Positions 59,359 to 64,000 of a DNA stretch of 64,000 nt are shown here, in pieces. Location: NCBI RefSeq assembly GCF_002909375.1, contig NZ_PPXD01000001.1, positions 186,001 through 250,000 on the forward strand. The letters run 5' to 3'. The stretch's first letter is position 1; every line of letters starts with the position of its first letter. This DNA comes from Cryobacterium zongtaii. Its GTDB lineage: Bacteria > Actinomycetota > Actinomycetes > Actinomycetales > Microbacteriaceae. Below the pieces are notes generated by a model that had not been told where the DNA came from, made no database searches, and was given only the letters and a program-made list of their open reading frames with translations. The translations under genes and the position numbers were made by a program.

Positions 59359-59434
59359 GCCGGCCTGGCGCAATTGGTAGCGCACCACTCTTGTAAAGTG
59401 GGGGTTACGGGTTCAAGTCCCGTGGCCGGCCCCA
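59359..59434 (+). tRNA. tRNA-Thr (anticodon TGT)
   Basis: A complete cloverleaf of 76 nt. Acceptor GCCGGCC pairs with GGCCGGC. The D arm is GGCGCAATTGGTAGCGC. The anticodon stem-loop CCACTCTTGTAAAGTGG carries TGT. The T arm is ACGGGTTCAAGTCCCGT. CCA is encoded (59432-59434). Confidence 0.95.
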
Positions 59435-59519
59435 TCTTTCGGCACTTCTCGACGGCACTGCCCGGGCTACGATGTCCGCGTGCCGGCCAGCCTCAGTGCC
59501 GGCGGAATCGAGGATTCCC

Positions 59520-59804
59520 ATGTTCACCCTGCACATCGAACACTCCGTCGGGGACTACGACGCGTGGAAGCAGATGTTCGACTCTGATCCGCTCGGCCGC
59601 AAGACCGCCGGCGTCAGCAGCTTCCGGGTCATGCGCCCGGTCGACGACCGTTCGGCGGTCCGGATCGATCTTGACTTCGGCTCCCGCACCGATGCCGAGA
59701 AGATGAAGGTCGCGCTCGAGGAACTCTGGAAGGGTCCGGGGGCTGCTCTGATGCGCAATCCGCGCGCCCTGCTCACCGAGACCGTGGAGGACGTCGCCCT
59801 GTGA
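59520..59804 (+). CDS. Small cyclase-like protein of unknown function
   Basis: A 94-residue protein beginning MFTLHIEHSVGDYDAWKQMF, then SSFRVMRPVDDRSAVRIDLD and TDAEKMKVALEELWK. The beta-alpha-beta pattern suggests a ferredoxin-like or dimeric alpha-beta barrel fold such as antibiotic-biosynthesis monooxygenases. No catalytic residue can be named. GAGG lies 6 nt before the ATG, and a TACGAT hexamer at 59468-59473 would give a leader of about 40 nt. It overlaps the deaminase start by four bases, so the two are coupled. Confidence 0.7.
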   Translation: MFTLHIEHSVGDYDAWKQMFDSDPLGRKTAGVSSFRVMRPVDDRSAVRIDLDFGSRTDAEKMKVALEELWKGPGAALMRNPRALLTETVEDVAL

Positions 59805-60328
59805 TCGGATTCCGTCCGGACAGCGAGACCGTCGCCGACCCGACCCTGATCTCGGCAGCCGACGAGACGCACCTCGCCCGGGCCATCGACGTGGCTCGTC
59901 TGGCGCGCGCGAACGGTAATCACCCGTTCGGCGCCATCCTGGTGGCCCGTGACGGCACGATCATCGAGGGCCAGAACAGCGTGGTCACCGCGGGCGACCC
60001 GACCGGCCATGCCGAGACCAACCTCGTTCGCCTGGCCAGTGCCCGGCTCTCGAAGGACGACCTGCGCGCGAGCACGCTCTATACGAGCACCGAACCGTGC
60101 GTGATGTGTTCCGGCGCCATCTACTGGGCCGGAATCGGCCGGGTCGCCTACGCGCTGCCCGAGCAGATGCTCGGCGAGATGGTGCCGGAACAAGGCGGCG
60201 AAGCGACGCTCGACCTGCCCTGCCGGGAGGTGTTCGCCCGCGGCGGCAACACCGTGATCGTCGCCGGCCCCGCCTTGATCGACGCAGCGGCCTCAGTACA
60301 CGCGGGATTCTGGGACGCCGCACCCTGA
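59801..60328 (+). CDS. Nucleoside deaminase (cytidine/deoxycytidylate deaminase family)
   Basis: A 175-residue zinc deaminase. GDPTGHAETNLVRLASARLS has the HAE motif (zinc histidine and proton-shuttle glutamate), and YTSTEPCVMCSGAIYWAGI has PCxxC with the two zinc cysteines. NGNHPFGAILVARDG forms the substrate side. The Asn-His-Pro-Phe-Gly stretch and the C-terminal extension resemble guanine/nucleoside deaminases more than TadA. The substrate is unproven. The GTG start overlaps the previous stop. Confidence 0.88.
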   Translation: MIGFRPDSETVADPTLISAADETHLARAIDVARLARANGNHPFGAILVARDGTIIEGQNSVVTAGDPTGHAETNLVRLASARLSKDDLRASTLYTSTEPCVMCSGAIYWAGIGRVAYALPEQMLGEMVPEQGGEATLDLPCREVFARGGNTVIVAGPALIDAAASVHAGFWDAAP

Positions 60329-60344
60329 CGGCGGGCAGGCCGGG

Positions 60345-61706
60345 TCAGACCGTCGACGGGCTGGCGGAGGGGAGCGCGCCGCTCAGCCGCCGGCCCGGCG
60401 GCTCGGGTAACCGGCCGGTGATCACGTGCGCGACGACCACCGCCACGATCACCAGCGGCATCACGGCATACGCGTCGCTGCTGAGCAACACCGTGGCCAG
60501 CAGCACACTGGTCAGCGGCAGGCGCAGCATCGACACGCACATGGCGCCGATGCCCACCCCCACCGCCGGCACCAGCGCCATGCCGGGCAGGTGCGAGGCC
60601 GCGATCCCCAAAGCGGCACCGACGAACATGGCCGGGAACACCGGACCGCCGCGGAACGCGCTCAGCGACAGGCCGTAGGCGAGCGCTTTGCACAGGATCA
60701 GCAGCCCGACGGCGCCGAGCGGCCAGGAGGCCCCGTCATTGATCAGCGACGGCAAGGCCGACTGGCCGGAGAAGAGCACTTCGCCGGTGTTCTCCCCGGT
60801 CACCTGCGCGAACAGCACTGCCAGGCCCGCGATCGCCAGGCCGAGCACCGGGGTCACCAGGAGCCGATGGGCGTGCACGTACGGGCGCACGATGCGGGCC
60901 AGGGCCCGGATGCCCCACGCCAACAGCGGGCAGGCGAACCCGATCCCCAGCGCCCAGAGGAACATGGCCGCGGTGGGGGTGGAAAACGACGGCAGGTCGG
61001 GGAGTGCGAGGGAGAACGTGCCCAGGCCGGTCCAGGAGTCCAGGCCCACGAAGACCAGGGAGCCGATGCCGGAGGCGAGCAGACCGGGCAGCAGGCCCAC
61101 CCCCAGCATCGCGCCGGCCAGCCCGGATGCCTCCATCAAGAGGAAGGCGCCGAGCAGCGGCGAGCCGAGGAGGGTGCTCACCGCCGCGAAACTGCCCGCG
61201 GAGGCGACCACCGCCACGGCCGACGGCGGTGAGTCTTTCTTGATCAGCCGAATCGCCAGGGCGCCCAAGCCGCCCCCGAGCGCGATCAGCGGCGCCTCCG
61301 GACCGAGCACGGCGCCGAGAGCCAGGGTGGCCAGAGCAGCAAGCACCACTCCGGGCAGCTCCCGGGGTTGCGGGAAGCCGCCGGCCTTGAACCCCTCAGA
61401 CGGCGGATGCCCGCTGGTGCCCGGCAGTCGCTGGATGCACAGACCCACCAACAGTCCCGACAGGGCCAACAGGGGAAACGGCCACCAGAGCGGCACGTCG
61501 GCGAAGCCCAGAACACCGGGCAGTTCGGTGAACAGGTACTCCTGCAGCCAGTCGACCAGCGCGAGGAAGCCGTAGGCGGCGATCGACACCGGCACCCCGA
61601 TGAGCCCGGCCAGCAACAGGATGCGCAGGTAGCCGCGGGAGCGGATCACCGCCAGTGGGTCGGGCGATGGTTTCGCCGGCGCCGACGGGTCGGGGTGCGC
61701 GTCCAT
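60345..61706 (-). CDS. ClC-family chloride channel/antiporter-like protein
   Basis: A 453-residue protein with about 10-12 helices of the voltage-gated chloride channel family. ALGAVLGPEAPLIALGGGLG corresponds to the selectivity helix (canonical GxEGP) but reads GPEAP, keeping the gating-type glutamate. LSAFRGGPVFPAMFVGAALG matches the later GxFxP helix with F replaced, and VSMLRLPLTSVLLATVLLSS the helix before the central tyrosine. Ion specificity is uncertain. The ATG at 61706 has GAGGAGG 8 nt upstream. It is convergent with the deaminase gene (16-nt gap). Confidence 0.83.
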   Translation of the reverse strand: MDAHPDPSAPAKPSPDPLAVIRSRGYLRILLLAGLIGVPVSIAAYGFLALVDWLQEYLFTELPGVLGFADVPLWWPFPLLALSGLLVGLCIQRLPGTSGHPPSEGFKAGGFPQPRELPGVVLAALATLALGAVLGPEAPLIALGGGLGALAIRLIKKDSPPSAVAVVASAGSFAAVSTLLGSPLLGAFLLMEASGLAGAMLGVGLLPGLLASGIGSLVFVGLDSWTGLGTFSLALPDLPSFSTPTAAMFLWALGIGFACPLLAWGIRALARIVRPYVHAHRLLVTPVLGLAIAGLAVLFAQVTGENTGEVLFSGQSALPSLINDGASWPLGAVGLLILCKALAYGLSLSAFRGGPVFPAMFVGAALGIAASHLPGMALVPAVGVGIGAMCVSMLRLPLTSVLLATVLLSSDAYAVMPLVIVAVVVAHVITGRLPEPPGRRLSGALPSASPSTV

Positions 61707-61869
61707 GTCGCGGTCCTCCTCGATCGGGTGCGGGCGTGCCGGCGTCCCAGTCCACGCTGGCCCGGACGAATCGACAACGCAAGGCCCCACGGACCCGGCC
61801 GGGGGCGGGTTTGACCGGTCGCAGCATCCGGCCGTAAATGGGGGCTGGTCGGTCGAGCGCCCCGTTCAC

Positions 61870-61875
61870 TAGGCT
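61870..61875 (+). promoter_or_regulatory. -10 element of the PLDc_N protein gene (leaderless)
   Basis: TAGGCT, then a 7-nt spacer and the ATG at 61883. Confidence 0.5.
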
Positions 61876-61882
61876 GACCGGC

Positions 61883-62281
61883 ATGTATGCGCTGTTCTCC
61901 GCTGTGCTCCTGGTTCTCATCGTCTCCGCCCTCGTGGACATCATCACCCGGCAGGACGGTCAGGTGAAACACCTGCCCAAGGTCCTGTGGGTGCTGTTGG
62001 TGATCTTTCTCCCGGTGATCGGCAGCCTGCTCTGGTTCGCGATCGGCCGGGAGTATCCCGCCCCGGCCGCGCGGTCGAGCAGAAGCGCGCCGCGCCGGGG
62101 GCCCGCATCGGCCGGGGCATCCGCTGTGCTGCCCGCACGCCGGGTGTCGAGCACCGAGGAGGAACTGGCCGCTCTCGACCGCGAGATCGACTTCCACGCC
62201 GAACAGGCCCGCATCCGTCGCCTTGAGGCCGAGCTGGCCGAACGACGCCGGCTGGCGGAGGGGCGTGAGTCGTCGGTCTGA
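61883..62281 (+). CDS. PLDc_N-domain membrane protein
   Basis: A protein of 132 residues. Two membrane helices (ALFSAVLLVLIVSALVDIIT and LPKVLWVLLVIFLPVIGSLL), then WFAIGRE, match the phospholipase-D-nuclease N-terminal (PLDc_N) module also seen alone in actinobacteria. The rest is a basic linker and a charged coiled-coil-like segment (EEELAALDREIDFHAEQARI). No enzyme domain follows. The promoter hexamer favours the ATG at 61883 over one 15 codons earlier. Confidence 0.78.
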   Translation: MYALFSAVLLVLIVSALVDIITRQDGQVKHLPKVLWVLLVIFLPVIGSLLWFAIGREYPAPAARSSRSAPRRGPASAGASAVLPARRVSSTEEELAALDREIDFHAEQARIRRLEAELAERRRLAEGRESSV

Positions 62282-62300
62282 CGCCGACCCGGCGACGGGC

Positions 62301-62306
62301 TACGCT
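62301..62306 (+). promoter_or_regulatory. -10 element of the acetyltransferase gene (leaderless)
   Basis: TACGCT, then a 7-nt spacer and the GTG at 62314. Confidence 0.55.
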
Positions 62307-62313
62307 TGGGTTT

Positions 62314-62937
62314 GTGGTTACAGACAACAAAACACCCCAGGATTCTGCTCGCTCCGAATTCGACAAGATGGTGGCGGGGGACTGGTACCGGTATCGCTCC
62401 GGTCCCGAACTCGCCGAGATGACGACAAGCACTCAACGCACCTGCCGGCAGATCACCGCGCTCTACGACGACGACCAGCCCGCGGCGCATGCGCTGTTCA
62501 CTGAGCTGCTCGGCAGCGTGGGAGCCGGCGCGGACTTCCGGCCGCCGCTGTACCTCGACTACGGGTCCCGGCTGCACGTGGGCGCCAACACCTTCATCAA
62601 TGCGGACTTCCTCGCTTTGGGCGGTGGCGAGATCACCATCGGCGCCAACGTGCTGGTCGGACCCAGCGCCCGCCTGTACACCCCGACTCACGCCGTGGAC
62701 GTTGCGGAACGCCGCGCCGGCTTCGAGCGTGTCTCGCCGATCACCATCGAAGACGACGTCTGGCTGGGCGGCAACGTCGTGGTCTGCCCAGGCGTGACCA
62801 TCGGCGCGGGCAGCATCATCGGCGCCGGCTCCGTCGTCACCAAGGACGTGCCGGCCGGGGTCATCGCCGCCGGCAACCCGGCCCGCGTGGTCCGCGAGAT
62901 CGGGCCGGGCGACCGGGTCGGCCTTGGCGTGGCCTGA
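62314..62937 (+). CDS. Sugar O-acetyltransferase (maltose/galactoside type)
   Basis: A 207-residue LbH-fold enzyme transferring acetyl from acetyl-CoA to a sugar hydroxyl. The N-terminal Mac domain reads EFDKMVAGDWYRYRSGPELA. PLYLDYGSRLHVGANTFINA starts the hexapeptide helix. ARLYTPTHAVDVAERRAGFE carries the catalytic histidine, and DDVWLGGNVVVCPGVTIGAG and AAGNPARVVREI close the domain. These motifs fit maltose O-acetyltransferase or galactoside acetyltransferase; the sugar is unknown. It starts 32 nt after the PLDc_N gene. Confidence 0.9.
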   Translation: MVTDNKTPQDSARSEFDKMVAGDWYRYRSGPELAEMTTSTQRTCRQITALYDDDQPAAHALFTELLGSVGAGADFRPPLYLDYGSRLHVGANTFINADFLALGGGEITIGANVLVGPSARLYTPTHAVDVAERRAGFERVSPITIEDDVWLGGNVVVCPGVTIGAGSIIGAGSVVTKDVPAGVIAAGNPARVVREIGPGDRVGLGVA

Positions 62938-62985
62938 CCTACGGCGTCGACCGGGAGCGTATGCGGGACCGCAGTACCCGGCGCG

Positions 62986-63213
62986 TCAGAGCCGCCCGAG
63001 GATATCCTGGCGCTTAGTTGCGTATTCGGCGTCGGACAACAGTCCCTTGGCATGCAACTGCTCCAGCTGCGCCAACCGGTCAGCGTGATCGCCCACCTGC
63101 CGACGGCGCGCCACGTGAATGGCCAAGAACACGATCGCGAGGGCGACCAGGACCATCGCGCTGAGCGCGCCCAGGATGATGAGCGCGTGCCAACCAGTCA
63201 GATTGCTGAGCAT
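62986..63213 (-). CDS. SHOCT-domain membrane protein
   Basis: A protein of 75 residues: one membrane helix (WHALIILGALSAMVLVALAI) and a C-terminal SHOCT module (LAQLEQLHAKGLLSDAEYAT, then KRQDILGRL). SHOCT modules are short helical tails found on many membrane proteins; this gene is little else. GGGGGAA lies 3 nt before the ATG. It is convergent with the acetyltransferase gene and divergent from the dehydrogenase gene. Confidence 0.85.
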   Translation of the reverse strand: MLSNLTGWHALIILGALSAMVLVALAIVFLAIHVARRRQVGDHADRLAQLEQLHAKGLLSDAEYATKRQDILGRL

Positions 63214-63315
63214 CAGTTCCCCCCAATGCCGGCCTTCCCGGCCGGTCGGGGGAAGTCTATCCGTGCCGGCCGGCCCCGGTCTGCTGACCTCGCAGGATCC
63301 CGCAGTGGGCGAGCG

Positions 63316-63321
63316 TACGCT
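63316..63321 (+). promoter_or_regulatory. -10 element of the SDR gene (leaderless)
   Basis: TACGCT, then GGAGCG and the ATG at 63328. Confidence 0.6.
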
Positions 63322-63327
63322 GGAGCG

Positions 63328-64000
63328 ATGACCCTCACGCCCCAGCACGCCCTGTCCACCGGATTCACCGCCCAGTCCACCGCGACCGAGGTGCTCGCGG
63401 GTGTCGACCTGAGCGGTAAGACGGCGATCGTCACCGGCGGCTACTCCGGCCTCGGCATCGAAACCGTCGCCGCGCTCGCCGCGGCCGGCGCCCAGGTGAT
63501 CGTGCCGGCCCGGCGTCCGGAGGTGGCCTGGGCCGCCCTGGCTGCGCGCGGCCTGAACGCCGTGGCGGTCGAGGCCCTCGACCTGGCCGATCTGGTCAGC
63601 GTGCGCGCGTTCGCCGAACGGTTCGTGGCCACCGGACGCAGCCTCGACATCCTGATCAACAACGCCGCCATCATGGCGTCCGCCGAGGCCAGGGTCGGAG
63701 ACGACTGGGAATCCCAGTTCGCCACCAACCACCTCGGCCACTACGTGCTCACCAACCTGCTCTGGCCCGCGCTTACGGCCGAGGGTGGTGCTCGGGTCGT
63801 TGCCCTCTCCTCGACGGGCCACAAGCTCAGCGGCATCCGCTTCGACGACCCCGACTTCAGCACCGGCTACGACAAGTGGCAGGCGTACGGACAGGCGAAG
63901 ACCGCCAACAGCCTCTTCGCGGTGCACCTGGATGCTCTCGGCGCCACCCGTGGCGTGCGCGCGTTCGCGGTGCACCCCGGCGGCATCATGACCGAGTTGC
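63328..64000 (+). CDS. Short-chain dehydrogenase/reductase (3' end beyond window)
   Basis: An open frame of at least 224 codons running off the window. It encodes a classical SDR: the cofactor motif TGGYSGLGIETVAALAAAG near residue 37, ILINNAAIMASAEARVGDDW with NNAA, and WQAYGQAKTANSLFAVHLDA with the YxxxK catalytic pair. AVHPGGIMTEL lies at the edge. An Arg in VPARRPE after strand 2 suggests NADP preference. The motifs resemble retinol-dehydrogenase-like or oxidoreductase members acting on unknown alcohols. The first ATG after the promoter hexamer was chosen. Confidence 0.88.
   Translation, partial: MTLTPQHALSTGFTAQSTATEVLAGVDLSGKTAIVTGGYSGLGIETVAALAAAGAQVIVPARRPEVAWAALAARGLNAVAVEALDLADLVSVRAFAERFVATGRSLDILINNAAIMASAEARVGDDWESQFATNHLGHYVLTNLLWPALTAEGGARVVALSSTGHKLSGIRFDDPDFSTGYDKWQAYGQAKTANSLFAVHLDALGATRGVRAFAVHPGGIMTEL

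Noticed and set aside
1..64000. CRISPR array, prophage, insertion sequence or integrative element
   Set aside because: No regularly spaced identical repeats, no transposase, integrase or phage structural gene, and no tRNA-flanked direct repeats were found. The tandem 73-nt units lack variable spacers.

Overview
The window reads as a high-GC actinobacterial chromosome, most likely from the family Microbacteriaceae (Cryobacterium/Leifsonia-like; the genus is inference). The evidence is mycothiol synthase MshD, CarD, SenX3-RegX3, an IspD-IspF fusion, GlnR beside MshD, MsiK/UgpC, DUF4032, strong G/C third-position bias, and many genes without a Shine-Dalgarno site whose start codon lies 6-7 nt after a TANNNT hexamer. 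I see no transposase, integrase, phage gene, rRNA gene or CRISPR array. This is core chromosome carrying small intergenic palindromic repeats.

Layout. 1-5.0 kb: small membrane proteins, PurU, an MFS exporter and an AnsP-type permease. 5.1-11.5 kb: a six-gene Mrp Na+/H+ antiporter operon (A with fused B, then C, D, E, F, G), every junction overlapping. 11.5-14.0 kb: one-carbon metabolism, glyA under a ZTP riboswitch and then folD. 14.0-15.7 kb: gamma carbonic anhydrase, a YbaK protein and a frameshifted small gene. 15.7-19.9 kb: Leloir galactose locus, galT-galK divergent from a DeoR regulator and an aldose epimerase. 20-24.2 kb: DUF445 protein, a beta-lactamase-like hydrolase, an OhrR-like MarR regulator divergent from a zinc-ribbon protein, and a cupin. 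24.3-29.4 kb: a molybdoenzyme group (DUF6457, a degenerate MoeB/ThiF protein, FdhD, FdhF/YdeP oxidoreductase) plus a hexapeptide-repeat protein. 30-34 kb: tRNA-Lys, a candidate small RNA, SigK with anti-sigma RskA, and PabC.

34.2-43.3 kb is a long leftward block, glnR-mshD-ppk-NUDIX/phosphatase-pstS-pstC-pstA-pstB, for nitrogen control, mycothiol, polyphosphate and phosphate uptake. 47.3-50.0 kb holds phoU, divergent from senX3-regX3. Tandem 11-nt repeats resembling the actinobacterial PHO box lie upstream of pstS, ppk and ugpC, with a weaker one before phoU. The window therefore appears to carry the phosphate sensor, its negative regulator and at least three candidate targets.

43.4-47.3 kb: small membrane proteins, a nitrobindin-like protein, YgfZ and phosphoglycerate mutase. 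50-55.2 kb: a lipoprotein, CarD, ispDF, cysS and rlmB. 55.5-59.3 kb: DUF4032 kinase-like protein, UgpC/MsiK ATPase and a membrane-anchored DsbA-like protein. 59.3-64 kb: tRNA-Thr, a nucleoside deaminase, a ClC channel, a maltose O-acetyltransferase-like enzyme, a SHOCT protein and the start of a short-chain dehydrogenase.

The points most worth checking are the PHO-box set, the widespread leaderless promoter geometry (22 cases), the structured RNA before sigK, the families of intergenic palindromes, and the over-represented word GGATGC. All calls were made by reading the sequence; no search was run.
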